Below, piece after piece: positions 28,903 to 38,728 of a stretch of DNA of 64,000 bases. Positions within the stretch are counted from its first letter, which is position 1. Every line of letters starts with the position of its first letter. Position numbers and translations under genes: made by a program. The notes below the pieces were generated by a model. The model did no database searches. It had not been told where the DNA came from and saw only the letters and a program-made list of their open reading frames with translations. Location of the stretch: positions 2,976,001 to 3,040,000 of the forward strand of contig NZ_VLKF01000001.1 in assembly GCF_007994135.1 (NCBI RefSeq), read 5' to 3'. Origin of the DNA: Modestobacter roseus (GTDB lineage Bacteria; Actinomycetota; Actinomycetes; Mycobacteriales; Geodermatophilaceae).

Positions 28903-29555
28903 AGCGCGCCCGCCACGGCGCGCAGGTCGGCGGCGAGGGCGGCGCGCGGGGCGCCGTTCGGGCCGAACCGGATCGCCGCCGACGGGTGGTAGGTGACCCA
29001 GACCGCGCGCCCGTCGACGTCGTGCGCCCGGCCGCGCACCTGACCGAGCACGGTGCGCGGGCCGAGGAACCACTTCGCCGAGGAGAGCCCCAGCGCCACC
29101 ACCACCCGGGCGTCGAGCAGCTCCAGCTGGCGGCGCAGCCAGCCGCTGCACCGGGCCACCTCCGGGGCCTTCGGGGTGCGGTTGCCCGGCGGCCGGCACT
29201 TGACGATGTTGAGCACCGCCACCTCGGCCCGGGCGAGCCCGGCCTCGCCGAGCAGCTGGTCCAGCAACGCACCGCTCCGGCCGACGAACGGCCGGCCGGT
29301 CTCGTCCTCGGTGGCGCCCGGGGCCTCCCCCACGATCACCAGCCGCGGGCGGCCGCCGGTGGGCACGTCCCCGACGACGACGTGCTGCCGGGTGGCGGCG
29401 AGCTCCGGGCAGGCCACGCACGAGCGGGCGACCCCGGCCAGCGCCGCCCAGTCGGCGGCCGCGGCTGCGGTGCGGGCCACCTCGTCGGCGCCCGCGTCCG
29501 GACGGTGCGGTCGAGGTTCGGGCGGTCGAGGTGCGGGCGGTCGGGGGGCGGCCAC
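28899..29555 (-). CDS. Uracil-DNA glycosylase, family 4 (Fe-S)
   Basis: A 218-residue base-excision enzyme that removes uracil from DNA. Four cysteines for a [4Fe-4S] cluster are at Cys46, Cys49, Cys120 and Cys136. Motif A is GEAPGATEDETGRPFVG (76-92) and motif B is YHPSAAIR. The linker NIVKCRPPGNRTP is that of type 4 and not of UdgX. A Pro/Arg-rich N-terminal tail of about 20 residues is additional. A TAGGGT hexamer (29562-29567) is 6 nt before the GTG start. It is coupled to tsaE, an unusual partnership with the t6A genes. Confidence 0.9.
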   Translation of the reverse strand: MAAPRPPAPRPPEPRPHRPDAGADEVARTAAAAADWAALAGVARSCVACPELAATRQHVVVGDVPTGGRPRLVIVGEAPGATEDETGRPFVGRSGALLDQLLGEAGLARAEVAVLNIVKCRPPGNRTPKAPEVARCSGWLRRQLELLDARVVVALGLSSAKWFLGPRTVLGQVRGRAHDVDGRAVWVTYHPSAAIRFGPNGAPRAALAADLRAVAGAL

Positions 29556-29584
29556 GCCCGCACCCTATGACCGGGCCGGAGCGG

Positions 29585-30772
29585 TCACCCGCGGCGGGAC
29601 CCTCGCTCGGCGTCCACCCGGCGCAGCAGCTCGGTCAGCGCGTCGGTGACCTGCTCGGGGTGCTCGAGGAGCACCAGGTGTCCCGCGTCCGGGACGACGA
29701 CGAAGTCCGCGCCGTGCTCGTCGTGCCCCAGCTCCTGCACGATCAGCTCGCTGTGCGCGGAGGGGATCATCCGGTCGGTGTCGCCGGTGAGCACCAGCAC
29801 GGGCACCCGGCGCAGCGGCTCGATGGCCCCGCTCTGGTCCAGCCGCACCAGGGCCGGGTAGAACTCCGCGATCACGTCGACCGGGGTGCCGGCGATCATC
29901 GCGTCCACGTAGTGGCCCAGCTCCGGGGGGACGTCGGTGGAGGAGAACGACAGCGCACGGGTCGCCGCGGAGACGACGTCCTGGGCCAGCCGGCGGGTGT
30001 GCTCGGCGATGCCCGGGCGGCGGCGCGCGGTCCAGGCGGCCACGGGCAGCACCGCGGCCCGCACCCGGGTGAGCAGGTGCGGCAGCCCGAAGTCCAGCTG
30101 GCCGAGGTTGCCGCTGGAGGTGGACACCAGCGCGGCACCCACCACCCGGTCACCGAAGAGCTCCGGGCGGCGCCGGGCGAACGCCAGCACGGACATCCCG
30201 CCCATCGAGTGGCCGACGAGCACCACCGGCCCGCGCGGCACCCGGGCGGTGAGCACCGCCTCCAGGTCCGCGCCGAGCTGCTCGATGGTGGCGTGCGCGG
30301 CGTCGCCCCGGCCGGAGGAGCCGTGGCCGCGCTGGTCGTAGAAGACCAGCCGGGCGGCCGGCCGGTGCCCGTTGGCGGTGGCCAGCCGTGCGCCGAGGTC
30401 GCGGCGCTGGAACGTCCAGGAGTGCATCGACAGCGCGTAGCCGTGCACGAAGACCACGGTCAGCGGCGCGTCGAGCGGGCCGACCTCCTCCACTGCCAGC
30501 CGGCAGCCGTCGTCGGCCTCGACCGTCGTCGTCCGGTCGGCCTCCCGCCGGCCCAGCCCGAGGGGGTCCTCCTCGCGCAGCTGCTGCCAGGTCTCCTGCT
30601 CGACGTCGGGGACCTGACCGGCCAGCCGCTCGGCGCGCACCCGGGCCGTCGCGGCCCGGGCGGCCGTGATCCCCACGGCCGTGCCCGCGGCGGCCAGCCC
30701 CAGCACCGCACCGACCAGGCCGACCGTGCGGCCGTTGGGCAGGTGCGGGCGGTGTCGTTCGGCGGCGGGCAT
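29585..30772 (-). CDS. Alpha/beta-hydrolase with N-terminal membrane segment
   Basis: A 395-residue hydrolase. A hydrophobic segment (about 17-40) should anchor it, followed by the catalytic domain with VFVHGYALSMHSW, the nucleophile elbow GHSMGGMS, an acid in LTGDTDRMIP and His in PDAGHLVLLEHP. ATG 30772 overlaps the last base of the alr stop (TGATG), so it is translationally coupled to alr. Proteins of this type are conserved beside alr in actinobacteria, but the substrate is not known. Confidence 0.86.
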   Translation of the reverse strand: MPAAERHRPHLPNGRTVGLVGAVLGLAAAGTAVGITAARAATARVRAERLAGQVPDVEQETWQQLREEDPLGLGRREADRTTTVEADDGCRLAVEEVGPLDAPLTVVFVHGYALSMHSWTFQRRDLGARLATANGHRPAARLVFYDQRGHGSSGRGDAAHATIEQLGADLEAVLTARVPRGPVVLVGHSMGGMSVLAFARRRPELFGDRVVGAALVSTSSGNLGQLDFGLPHLLTRVRAAVLPVAAWTARRRPGIAEHTRRLAQDVVSAATRALSFSSTDVPPELGHYVDAMIAGTPVDVIAEFYPALVRLDQSGAIEPLRRVPVLVLTGDTDRMIPSAHSELIVQELGHDEHGADFVVVPDAGHLVLLEHPEQVTDALTELLRRVDAERGSRRG

Positions 30773-31935
30773 CAGACCGCCCCGGCCGTGCCGACGTACC
30801 GGCGGGTGAACCGGCCGCCGACCCGGGTGACCAGCTCGTAGTGGATGGTGTCCAGGGCGTCGGCCCAGTCCTGCGCCGTCGGCTCGCCACCGTCTCCCGG
30901 GCCCCACAGGACGACGTGGTCGCCGGGGGCCACCGGGTCGTCACCGACGTCGAGCACGAACTGGTCCATGCACACCCGGCCGGCGATGGTGCGGTGCGCG
31001 CCCGCGGCCAGCACCGGGGCGCGGTTGCCCGCGGCCCGCGGCACCCCGTCGGCGTACCCGACCGGGACCAGGGCGAGCGTCGTCTCCCCGGCGGTGGCGT
31101 AGGTGTGGCCGTAGGAGACGCCCGAGCCCGCGGGCACCCGCTTGGTCAGCGCGACCCGGGCGCGCACGGTCATCGCCGGGCGCAGCCCGTACTGCGCCGG
31201 GTCGCCGCCCAGCGGGTCCAGCCCGTAGACCGCGACGCCGGGCCGGACCATGTCGAACCACGTCCCCGGCAGCGCGATGGTCGCCGCGGAGTTCGCCAGG
31301 TGCCGGCGGGCGTCGGTGAGACCGGCCGCCCGGGCGAGCGCCACGGCCTCCTCGAAGACCGCCACCTGCCGGCCGATCGTCGGGTGCGTCGGGGCGTCGG
31401 CGTAGGCCAGGTGGCTCCACAGGCCCGTGACGGCGAGCTCGCCGTCGACCTGCGCGCGCGCCGCGGCCGCCACCAGCCCGGGCCAGGCCTCGGGGGTGGC
31501 GCCCTCCCGGGACAGCCCGGTGTCGGCGAACAGCTGCACCCGGGCGGTGCGGCCGGCGGCCCGGGCGGCGTCGACCACCTCCGCCAGCGCCCACTCGGCG
31601 TTGACCGAGAGCTCGACGTCGGCGGCCAGCGCGGCGGCGTAGTCCTCCCCCGGCGCGTGCTGCCAGGACAGCAGCGGTGCGGTGACGCCGGCCGCGCGCA
31701 GCGCGAGCGCCTCCTCCAGCACCGTCACCCCGAGGGCGTCGGCCCCGCCGGCGAGCGCGGCGCGGGCGGCCGGGACCAGCCCGTGGCCGTACCCGTCGGC
31801 CTTCACCACGGCCATCAGCGGCCGGCCGACCCGCTCGCGCAGCACCGCGGTGTTCGCCGCGATCGCGTCCAGGTCGACCAGCACCTCGGCCCGGCTCTCC
31901 CCGGCCCGCCGGGGGGTCTGCTGCACCGTCGTCAC
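30772..31935 (-). CDS. alr: Alanine racemase
   Basis: A 387-residue PLP enzyme making D-alanine for peptidoglycan. The PLP lysine is in VVKADGYGHGL (about Lys44), and the catalytic tyrosine in GVSYGHTY. The family features LWSHLAYAD, VRPGVAVYGLDP and RVCMDQFVLDVG are present. It starts at GTG 31935 and leads into the hydrolase, UDG and t6A genes on the same strand. Confidence 0.95.
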   Translation of the reverse strand: MTTVQQTPRRAGESRAEVLVDLDAIAANTAVLRERVGRPLMAVVKADGYGHGLVPAARAALAGGADALGVTVLEEALALRAAGVTAPLLSWQHAPGEDYAAALAADVELSVNAEWALAEVVDAARAAGRTARVQLFADTGLSREGATPEAWPGLVAAAARAQVDGELAVTGLWSHLAYADAPTHPTIGRQVAVFEEAVALARAAGLTDARRHLANSAATIALPGTWFDMVRPGVAVYGLDPLGGDPAQYGLRPAMTVRARVALTKRVPAGSGVSYGHTYATAGETTLALVPVGYADGVPRAAGNRAPVLAAGAHRTIAGRVCMDQFVLDVGDDPVAPGDHVVLWGPGDGGEPTAQDWADALDTIHYELVTRVGGRFTRRYVGTAGAV

Positions 31936-31961
31936 CGTTCCACTGTCCCAGGCGCGCCCGC

Positions 31962-33437
31962 TCAGGCGGGGGCACCGCCCCGGTACAGCCGGCCGACGGC
32001 CTCCGCCAGGTGGCGCACCAGGTCACCGGCGATCAGCGGCCCGTCGGCAGCGGCCAGCTGCCCGGCGCGGCCGTGCAGGTGGGCGGCGGCCGCGGCCGCC
32101 TCCACCGCGGGCAGCCCGGTGACCGGCGTCTGCGCCAGCACCGCACCGAGCACCCCGGACAGCACGTCGCCGGTGCCGGCGGTGGCCAGCCAGGGGGTGC
32201 CGGTGCCGTTGACGTACGTGGTCCCGTGCGCGTCGGCGATCACGGTCGCGTCGCCCTTGAGCAGGACCGTGCAGCCCAGCTCGGCCGCACCCCGACGCGC
32301 GGCGGCCATCCGGTCACCGCCGATCCCGGTCGACCCGCCCGCCCAGGTGAACAGGCGGGCGAACTCGCGGTCGTGCGGGGTGAGCACCGTCGGTGCGGTG
32401 CGGTCGCGGACGAGCTCCGGGGCGTCGGCGACCATCGTCAGCCCGTCGGCGTCCACCACGACCGGCAGGTCGGTGGCGAGCACCTCGGCGAGCACGCTGC
32501 GCGCGTCGTCGTCGGTGCCCATGCCCGGGCCCACCACCCAGGCCTGCACCCGGCCGGCGTCCCCGGGGCGGCCGGAGGTGACGATCGCCTCCGGCCAGGA
32601 GGCCCGGACGCCGTCGGCGGCGGTGCCGGCGTAGCGGACCAGCCCCGGACGGGTGCGCAGCGCGGCCCCCGTGCACAGCACGCCGGCGCCGGGGTAGGTG
32701 GCCGAGCCCGCGACGACGCCGACCACCCCGCCGCTGTACTTGTCGCTGTCCGGCGACGGCGGCTCGATCCGGGCCGCGGCGTCGGCGTCGGTCAGCTGCC
32801 GCGCGGCCGGGTCGCCCAGGTGCGGCCCCAGGCCGATGTCGACCAGGTGCACCTGCCCGGCGTGCCGGCGGCCCTCGCCGACGACCAGTCCGGGCTTCAC
32901 CGCGCCGAAGGTGACCGTGTGCTGGGCGGGGAACACCTCCCCGGGCACCTCGCCGGTGTCCGCGGCCACCCCGCTGGGCAGGTCGACGGCGACGAGCAGC
33001 CCGGGCCCGGCGGCCGCCTGCCCGGCCAGGTCGGCGGCGGCCGGGCGCAGGCCGCCCGAGCCGCCGATGCCGACGATCCCGTCGAGGACCAGGTCGGCGC
33101 GGTCCAGCCCGCTGCGCGCGGGGTCGTCGGCGACCCGCCCCCCGGCCCGGCGGAACGCGGTCAGGCCCGACGCGTGGGCGCGCTCGGGGGCGAGCAGGAC
33201 GGCGGTCACCTGCGCTCCCCGGCCGGCCAGCTGGGCCCCGGCGAACAGCGCGTCCCCGCCGTTGTCACCGGCACCGACGAGCAGCACCACCCGCAGCCCG
33301 TGCGCCCGGCCGGCCAGCCCCAGGCAGACCGTCGCCAGCCCGGTGGCGGCCCGCTGCATCAGCGTGCCGGGCGGCAACGTCGCCATCAGCGCACGCTCCG
33401 CCGTCCGCACCTGCTCGGCGGTGTGGAGCCCGATCAC
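31962..33437 (-). CDS. nnr: Bifunctional NAD(P)H-hydrate epimerase and ADP-dependent dehydratase
   Basis: A 491-residue repair enzyme for damaged NAD(P)H. The N-terminal epimerase (YjeF_N) has [20 protein letters not shown], and the C-terminal ribokinase-like dehydratase (about 215-491) has [22 protein letters not shown] and the catalytic [19 protein letters not shown] 33437 overlaps the acpS stop by 4 bp (GTGA), giving an acpS-nnr pair typical of actinobacteria. Confidence 0.94.
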   Translation of the reverse strand: MIGLHTAEQVRTAERALMATLPPGTLMQRAATGLATVCLGLAGRAHGLRVVLLVGAGDNGGDALFAGAQLAGRGAQVTAVLLAPERAHASGLTAFRRAGGRVADDPARSGLDRADLVLDGIVGIGGSGGLRPAAADLAGQAAAGPGLLVAVDLPSGVAADTGEVPGEVFPAQHTVTFGAVKPGLVVGEGRRHAGQVHLVDIGLGPHLGDPAARQLTDADAAARIEPPSPDSDKYSGGVVGVVAGSATYPGAGVLCTGAALRTRPGLVRYAGTAADGVRASWPEAIVTSGRPGDAGRVQAWVVGPGMGTDDDARSVLAEVLATDLPVVVDADGLTMVADAPELVRDRTAPTVLTPHDREFARLFTWAGGSTGIGGDRMAAARRGAAELGCTVLLKGDATVIADAHGTTYVNGTGTPWLATAGTGDVLSGVLGAVLAQTPVTGLPAVEAAAAAAHLHGRAGQLAAADGPLIAGDLVRHLAEAVGRLYRGGAPA

Positions 33438-33808
33438 AGAACACCCTCGGCGATGACCACGGCAGAGGCGATGCCCCCGTCGTGGCTCAACGACACGTGC
33501 CAGTGGGTGACGCCCAGCTCCGCCGCCCGCCGGGCGACGGTGCCGCGCACCTCCAGGTGCGGCCGGCCCCGCTCCCCCACGACGACCTCCGCGTCGTGCC
33601 ACTGCAGGTCGCCGGGGGCACCGAGCGCCTTGGCCAGCGCCTCCTTGGCGGCGAAGCGGGCGGCCAGCGACTCCCCGGTGCGCTCCGCGCCTGCGGGCGT
33701 GCGCTGCTCGGCGGCGGTGAACAGCCGGTCCCGGAGTGCCGGCGTCCGCTGCAAGGACGCGGCGAACCGCTCGACCGGGCACACGTCGATGCCGACCCCG
33801 ATGATCAC
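33434..33808 (-). CDS. acpS: Holo-[acyl-carrier-protein] synthase
   Basis: A 124-residue 4'-phosphopantetheinyl transferase that activates acyl carrier protein from CoA. The Mg-binding motif is [13 protein letters not shown] (Asp at about 8), and the second motif is [26 protein letters not shown] at the end is typical. A CAGACT hexamer (33815-33820) is 6 nt before the GTG start, so the acpS-nnr mRNA may be leaderless. Confidence 0.93.
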   Translation of the reverse strand: MIIGVGIDVCPVERFAASLQRTPALRDRLFTAAEQRTPAGAERTGESLAARFAAKEALAKALGAPGDLQWHDAEVVVGERGRPHLEVRGTVARRAAELGVTHWHVSLSHDGGIASAVVIAEGVL

Positions 33809-33850
33809 CGGGTCAGTCTGCCTGGCTGGACGGGCCCGGAGCCCGCCGCG

Positions 33851-35713
33851 TCATTCGACCGTGACGGACTTCGCCAGGTTGCGCGGCTGGTCGACGTCCA
33901 GACCCCGGGTGTCGGCGATCTCGCAGGCCAGCACCTGCAGCGGCACGGTGGTGACCACCGGAGCCAGCAGCGTCGGCGTGCGCGGCACCCGGATCAGGTG
34001 GTCGGCGTAGGGCAGCACGTCGTCGTCGCCCTCCTCGGCGACGACGATCGTCCGCGCACCGCGGGCGCGGACCTCCTGGATGTTGGAGACCACCTTGCCG
34101 TGCACCGACCCGCGGCTGCGCGGCGAGGGCACGACGACGACCACCGGCGTGCCCGGCCCGATCAGCGCGATCGACCCGTGCTTGAGCTCACCGGCGGCGA
34201 AGCCCTCGGCGTGGATGTAGGCCAGCTCCTTGAGCTTGAGCGCGCCCTCGAGCGCCACCGGGTACCCCACGTGCCGGCCGAGGAACAGCAACGTGTCCTC
34301 GGTGGCCAGCGACCGGGCCAGCTCGCGCACCGGCTCCATCCCGGCGAGCACCTGGGACACCGCAGCCGGCAGCTCCCGCAGGTCGTCGACGATGGAGGCG
34401 ACCTCGTCGGCGTACTTCACCCCGCGGACCTGGGCGAGGAACAACCCGACCAGGTAGCAGGCGACCACCTGGGTCAGGAAGCCCTTGGTCGAGGCGACGG
34501 CGACCTCCGGCCCGGCGTGGGTGTAGAGGACGGCGTCGGACTCCCGCGGGATGGTCGAGCCGTTCGCGTTGCAGATGGCCAGCACCCGGGCCTTCTGATC
34601 GCGGGCGTGGCGCAGCGCCATGAGGGTGTCCATCGTCTCGCCGGACTGGCTGATGACGACGACGAGCGTCGAGCGGTCCAGCACCGGGTCGCGGTAGCGG
34701 AACTCACTGGCCAGCTCGACCTCGACCGGGATCCGGGTCCAGTGCTCGATGGCGTACTTGGCGATCAGGCCGGCGTGGTACGCGGTGCCGCAGGCGACGA
34801 CGAACACCTTGTCGATGTCGCGCAGTTCCTGGTCGGAGAGGCGGACCTCGTCGAGCACCAGCTCGCCGTTCTCCCCGAGCCGGCCCAGCAGGGTGTCCGC
34901 GACCGCCTGCGGCTGCTCGGCGATCTCCTTGAGCATGAACCAGTCGTAGCCGCCCTTCTCGGCGGCCTCGGCGTCCCAGTCGACGTCGTAGGCGGTGGGC
35001 TCGACCGGCGCGCCGGCGAAGTCGGTGACCGTGACGCCGCGGGTGCGGTCGATCTCCACGACCTGGTCCTGGCCGAGCTCGAGCGCCCGGCGGGTGTGGC
35101 CGATGAAGGCCGCGACGTCGGAGCCGAGGAAGTACTCGCCGTCGCCGACGCCGACCACGAGCGGGCTGTTGCGCCGCGAGGCGACGAGGGTGTCGGGCTC
35201 CGCCGCGTGCCCGGCGACGAGGGTGAAGGCCCCCTCCAGTCGACGGCTGACCACGCGCATCGCCTCGGCGAGCCGCCCGGGGCCGGCGGGCAGGCCACGG
35301 TAGGTGGCGGCCAGCAGGTGGGCGACGACCTCGGTGTCGGTCTCGGAGGTGAACTCGACGCCGGTCGCCTCGATCTCGGCGCGCAGCGCGGCGAAGTTCT
35401 CGATGATGCCGTTGTGCACCACCGCGACGGTGCCGTCGGCGGAGACGTGCGGGTGCGCATTGCGGTCGGTCGGGCCGCCGTGGGTGGCCCAGCGGGTGTG
35501 GCCGAGGCCGATGGTGGCGGCGGGCAGCCCCTCCTCGGCGAGCTCCTTCTCCAGGTTGGCCAGCTTGCCGGCCTTCTTGGCGGTGCTCAGCCGCCCGTCG
35601 GCGACGACCGCGACCCCGGCCGAGTCGTAACCGCGGTACTCGAGCCGGCGGAGTCCGTCCAGGACCACGTCCAGCGAGTTCTGCGGTCCCACATACCCCA
35701 CGATGCCGCACAT
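33851..35713 (-). CDS. glmS: Glutamine--fructose-6-phosphate aminotransferase (isomerising)
   Basis: A 620-residue enzyme that starts amino-sugar synthesis for the cell wall: fructose-6-P and glutamine to glucosamine-6-P. The N-terminal Cys2 (MCGIVGYVG) is the amidotransferase nucleophile; two SIS domains follow (SQSGETMDT, SVHGKVVSNIQ region) and the C-terminal LAKSVTVE is canonical. The mRNA seems leaderless: the -10 TACCAT is 7 nt before the ATG. No glmS ribozyme can therefore precede it in this transcript. It is followed downstream by acpS-nnr. Confidence 0.97.
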   Translation of the reverse strand: MCGIVGYVGPQNSLDVVLDGLRRLEYRGYDSAGVAVVADGRLSTAKKAGKLANLEKELAEEGLPAATIGLGHTRWATHGGPTDRNAHPHVSADGTVAVVHNGIIENFAALRAEIEATGVEFTSETDTEVVAHLLAATYRGLPAGPGRLAEAMRVVSRRLEGAFTLVAGHAAEPDTLVASRRNSPLVVGVGDGEYFLGSDVAAFIGHTRRALELGQDQVVEIDRTRGVTVTDFAGAPVEPTAYDVDWDAEAAEKGGYDWFMLKEIAEQPQAVADTLLGRLGENGELVLDEVRLSDQELRDIDKVFVVACGTAYHAGLIAKYAIEHWTRIPVEVELASEFRYRDPVLDRSTLVVVISQSGETMDTLMALRHARDQKARVLAICNANGSTIPRESDAVLYTHAGPEVAVASTKGFLTQVVACYLVGLFLAQVRGVKYADEVASIVDDLRELPAAVSQVLAGMEPVRELARSLATEDTLLFLGRHVGYPVALEGALKLKELAYIHAEGFAAGELKHGSIALIGPGTPVVVVVPSPRSRGSVHGKVVSNIQEVRARGARTIVVAEEGDDDVLPYADHLIRVPRTPTLLAPVVTTVPLQVLACEIADTRGLDVDQPRNLAKSVTVE

Positions 35714-35720
35714 TCCGCCG

Positions 35721-35726
35721 ATGGTA
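35721..35726 (-). promoter_or_regulatory. -10 element of a leaderless glmS promoter
   Basis: On the minus strand TACCAT is followed by 7 nt and the glmS ATG at 35713. The 57-bp gap to glmM has no ribosome binding site in front of the ATG. Confidence 0.55.
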
Positions 35727-35770
35727 CCGGCGCGGACGGCCCCGCCTCGTCCCCGCGACCGGGACGGATG

Positions 35771-37114
35771 TCACCCGGTGGCGGCGACCACCGCGGCGAG
35801 CCGGGCGGCGGTGGCGTCGGCCTCCTCCTGGGTGGGGGCCTCGACCATCACCCGGACCAGCTGCTCGGTGCCCGAGGGGCGCAGCAGCACCCGGCCTGAG
35901 TCACCGAGCTCGGCCTCGACCGCGTTCACCGCCTGGGCGACCTCGTCGCTCTCCACGACGGCCAGCCGGTCGGTGACCGGCACGTTGACCAGCGTCTGCG
36001 GCAGCCGCCGGACGACGGAGGCCAGCTCGGCCAGCGATGCCCCGGTCGCGCTCATCCGGGACAGCAGGGCCAGCCCGGTGAGCAGGCCGTCGCCGGTGGT
36101 GGCCCAGTCGAGGAAGACCAGGTGACCGCTCTGCTCGCCGCCCAGGGACAGGCCCCGCGAGCGCAGCGCCTCCAGCACGTAGCGGTCGCCGACGGCGGTG
36201 GTGTGCACCCCGATGCCCGCGTCGCGCATCGTGTGGTGGAAGCCGAGGTTGCTCATCACCGTGGCCACGACCGTGTCGTCGGTGAGGTTGCCGCTCTCGT
36301 GCAGCGCGAGCGCGCAGATGGCGAGGATCGCATCGCCGTCGACCACCTGCCCCTCGGCGGTGACCGCCAGGCAGCGGTCGGCGTCGCCGTCGTGGGCGAT
36401 GCCGATGTCCGCGCCACGGCGGGCCACCTCGGCGATCAGCGGCTCGAGGTGGGTGGAGCCGATGCCGTCGTTGATGTTCCAGCCGTCGGGCTCGCCGCCG
36501 ATGACGTGCACCTGCGCCCCGGCCCGGCGGTAGACCTCGGGGGCGCAGCGGTAGGCGGCGCCGTGGGCGCAGTCGACGACGACGCGGAGCCCGCGCAGCG
36601 GCTCACGCAGAGCGGAGAGCACGTGGGCGGTGTAGTCCTCGGCGGCACCGGCCAGCTCGCGGACGCGGCCGATCCCACCGCCGGTCGGGCGGTGGTCGTC
36701 GCCCTCGGCACCGGTGACCCGGCGCTCGATCGCCGCCTCGACCGCGTCGGGCAGCTTGTGCCCACCGCGGCTGAACAGCTTGATGCCGTTGTCGGGCATC
36801 GGGTTGTGGCTGGCCGAGAGCATCACGCCGAGGTCGGCGTCGGTGCGCCCGGTCAGGTGCGCGATGGCCGGGGTGGGCAGCACGCCCACCCGCAGCACCT
36901 CGGCACCGGCGCTGGCCAGCCCCGCCACCACCGCGGCCTCGAGCATCTCCCCGCTCGCCCGGGGGTCACGGCCGACGACCGCGACGGGACGCGAGGTCCC
37001 GTCGCGGTCGGCGAGCACGCTGGCGGCCGCTCGGGCCACCGAGAGGGCCAGTTCCGGCGTCAGGTCGGCGTTCGCCCGGCCCCGGACGCCGTCGGTGCCG
37101 AAGAGGCAACCCAT
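35771..37114 (-). CDS. glmM: Phosphoglucosamine mutase
   Basis: A 447-residue enzyme converting glucosamine-6-P to glucosamine-1-P, the step after GlmS. The start [15 protein letters not shown], the phosphoserine loop [15 protein letters not shown], the Mg site DGDADRC and the C-terminal phosphate-binding [12 protein letters not shown] are all intact. It follows rpsI by 22 bp, so it may be partly transcribed from the rplM-rpsI promoter. Confidence 0.97.
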   Translation of the reverse strand: MGCLFGTDGVRGRANADLTPELALSVARAAASVLADRDGTSRPVAVVGRDPRASGEMLEAAVVAGLASAGAEVLRVGVLPTPAIAHLTGRTDADLGVMLSASHNPMPDNGIKLFSRGGHKLPDAVEAAIERRVTGAEGDDHRPTGGGIGRVRELAGAAEDYTAHVLSALREPLRGLRVVVDCAHGAAYRCAPEVYRRAGAQVHVIGGEPDGWNINDGIGSTHLEPLIAEVARRGADIGIAHDGDADRCLAVTAEGQVVDGDAILAICALALHESGNLTDDTVVATVMSNLGFHHTMRDAGIGVHTTAVGDRYVLEALRSRGLSLGGEQSGHLVFLDWATTGDGLLTGLALLSRMSATGASLAELASVVRRLPQTLVNVPVTDRLAVVESDEVAQAVNAVEAELGDSGRVLLRPSGTEQLVRVMVEAPTQEEADATAARLAAVVAATG

Positions 37115-37136
37115 GGAACAGACCCCCGGACGCCGG

Positions 37137-37568
37137 TCAGCGCTTGGAGTACTGCGGGGCCTTGCGGGCCTTCTTCAGGCCGTACTTCTTGCGCTCGGTG
37201 ACCCGGGGGTCACGGGTCAGGAAGCCGGCCTTCTTCAAGGTCGGGCGGTCGTCGGGCTCGACCTCGATGAGGGCGCGGGCGATCGCCAGGCGCAGGGCAC
37301 CGGCCTGACCGCTGACACCGCCGCCGTGCAGGATGCCGACGACGTCGTACTGCTCGGCCTTCTCCAGGATCACGAACGGCTCACGGATGAGCTGCTGGTG
37401 GACCTTGTTGGGGAAGTACTCCTCGATGGAGCGGCCGTTGAGCCGGAACTGGCCGGTGCCGGGGAGCAGGCGCACCCGGACGATGGCCTCCTTGCGGCGG
37501 CCGACGGTCTGCACCGGACGCCCGTCGGCGTCGGTCACGGACAGTGCCGTGGTCATGGGCGTGGTCAC
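37137..37568 (-). CDS. rpsI: 30S ribosomal protein S9
   Basis: A 143-residue protein; the core [21 protein letters not shown] and the C-terminal tail [17 protein letters not shown], which reaches the P-site tRNA, are diagnostic. GTG 37568 overlaps the rplM stop by 4 bp, so the pair is coupled as in most bacteria. Confidence 0.97.
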   Translation of the reverse strand: MTTPMTTALSVTDADGRPVQTVGRRKEAIVRVRLLPGTGQFRLNGRSIEEYFPNKVHQQLIREPFVILEKAEQYDVVGILHGGGVSGQAGALRLAIARALIEVEPDDRPTLKKAGFLTRDPRVTERKKYGLKKARKAPQYSKR

Positions 37569-38008
37569 TGGGCCACCTGCTTGATCTCGTAGGTCTGGGG
37601 CTGCTGGGCGGCGTGCGGGTGCTCGGGCCCGGCGTAGACCTTGAGCTTGGAGAGCATCTGCCGGCCCAGCGAGTTGTGCGGCAGCATCCCCTTGACGGCG
37701 CGCTCGACCACGCGGTCGGGGCGGGTCCGGAGCTCGTCGCCGACGTTGGTGCGCTTGAGGCCACCCGGGTGACCCGAGTGGCGGTAGGCGATCTTGTCGT
37801 CGCGCTTGGAGCCGGTCAGCGCCACCTTGCCCGCGTTGACGATGACGACGAAGTCACCGGCGTCCACGTGCGGGGCGAACTGGGGCTTGTGCTTGCCGCG
37901 CAGCAGCTGCGCGGTCTGGCTGGCCAGTCGACCGAGCACCACGTCGGTGGCGTCGATGACGTGCCACGCCCGGGTGATGTCACCGGGCTTGGGGCTGTAC
38001 GTGCGCAC
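37565..38008 (-). CDS. rplM: 50S ribosomal protein L13
   Basis: The start GTG 38008 gives [20 protein letters not shown], the family N-terminus, with GAAGGA 12 nt upstream. A second GTG at 38017 would add three residues and lies too close to that site. The 147-residue product has [19 protein letters not shown] and [15 protein letters not shown] hexamer at 38160-38165 in the 180-bp upstream gap may be the -10 of the rplM-rpsI promoter. Confidence 0.94.
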   Translation of the reverse strand: MRTYSPKPGDITRAWHVIDATDVVLGRLASQTAQLLRGKHKPQFAPHVDAGDFVVIVNAGKVALTGSKRDDKIAYRHSGHPGGLKRTNVGDELRTRPDRVVERAVKGMLPHNSLGRQMLSKLKVYAGPEHPHAAQQPQTYEIKQVAQ

Positions 38009-38197
38009 GAGGCTCACTGTCCTTCGTCGATCGGGCGGGCGGCTGGTGGGATCGCCTCACCGAGCACGGGAGACTTGGCCGCCATCCGGGCACCAGGTGA
38101 ACAGGTGACCGACGGCCCGGGACACGCGTGCACCAGCCGGCAGCGCGCGCCAAACGGACACGATACCAGTCACGCCGCGGGCAGCCGCCGGCTGCGT

Positions 38198-38683
38198 TCA
38201 GGCCACCTCGCGCAGCCGCCCGGTGGCGACGTCGTACACGGTGCCCCGGATCTCCTCGGTCACCAGGTACGGCGCCTCCCGGATGCGGCGGATCGACTCC
38301 CGGACGTCGCCGTCGAGGTCGGTGAACGCGCCCGCGGGCCACGGCGGGCGCACCCCGGTGGCCTCCTCGACGGCGGCCCGGAACTGCTCCTCGGTGGCCT
38401 TGTTCAGCCCGCAGTCGGTGTGGTGCACCAGGACGACGGACCGGGTGCCGAGCAGGTGCTGGGAGACGGCCAGCGACCGGAGGGTGTCCTCGGTGACCAG
38501 GCCGCCGGCGTTGCGCAGCACGTGCGCGTCGCCCACCGCCAGGCCGAGCAGGCCGAACAGCGGCATCCGGGAGTCCATGCAGGCCACGACGGCCACCTTG
38601 CGCGCGGGCGCCACGGGGACCGGCCCCGGGAACTCGCCCAGCCACTCCTCGTTGGCCGCCAGCATCCGGTCGATCTCGCTCAC
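38198..38683 (-). CDS. Beta-class carbonic anhydrase
   Basis: A 161-residue zinc enzyme interconverting CO2 and bicarbonate. Zinc ligands are Cys35 (ACMDSR, with the Asp37-Arg39 dyad), His88 and Cys91 (HHTDCG). It is short, as in the stand-alone subclass D of beta-carbonic anhydrases. The GTG start follows GAGAGGA, and TACCGT (38714-38719) is a likely -10 about 30 bp upstream. It is monocistronic between rplM and a sugar kinase. Confidence 0.9.
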   Translation of the reverse strand: MSEIDRMLAANEEWLGEFPGPVPVAPARKVAVVACMDSRMPLFGLLGLAVGDAHVLRNAGGLVTEDTLRSLAVSQHLLGTRSVVLVHHTDCGLNKATEEQFRAAVEEATGVRPPWPAGAFTDLDGDVRESIRRIREAPYLVTEEIRGTVYDVATGRLREVA

Positions 38684-38728
38684 AGCAGTCCTCTCGCCCG
38701 TTCCCGGGCGCCCACGGTACCGGCGGGT

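Noticed and set aside
35714-35770. glmS ribozyme or riboswitch upstream of glmS
   Set aside because: The gap is only 57 bp and the predicted -10 is 7 nt from the ATG, leaving no room for a leader RNA.
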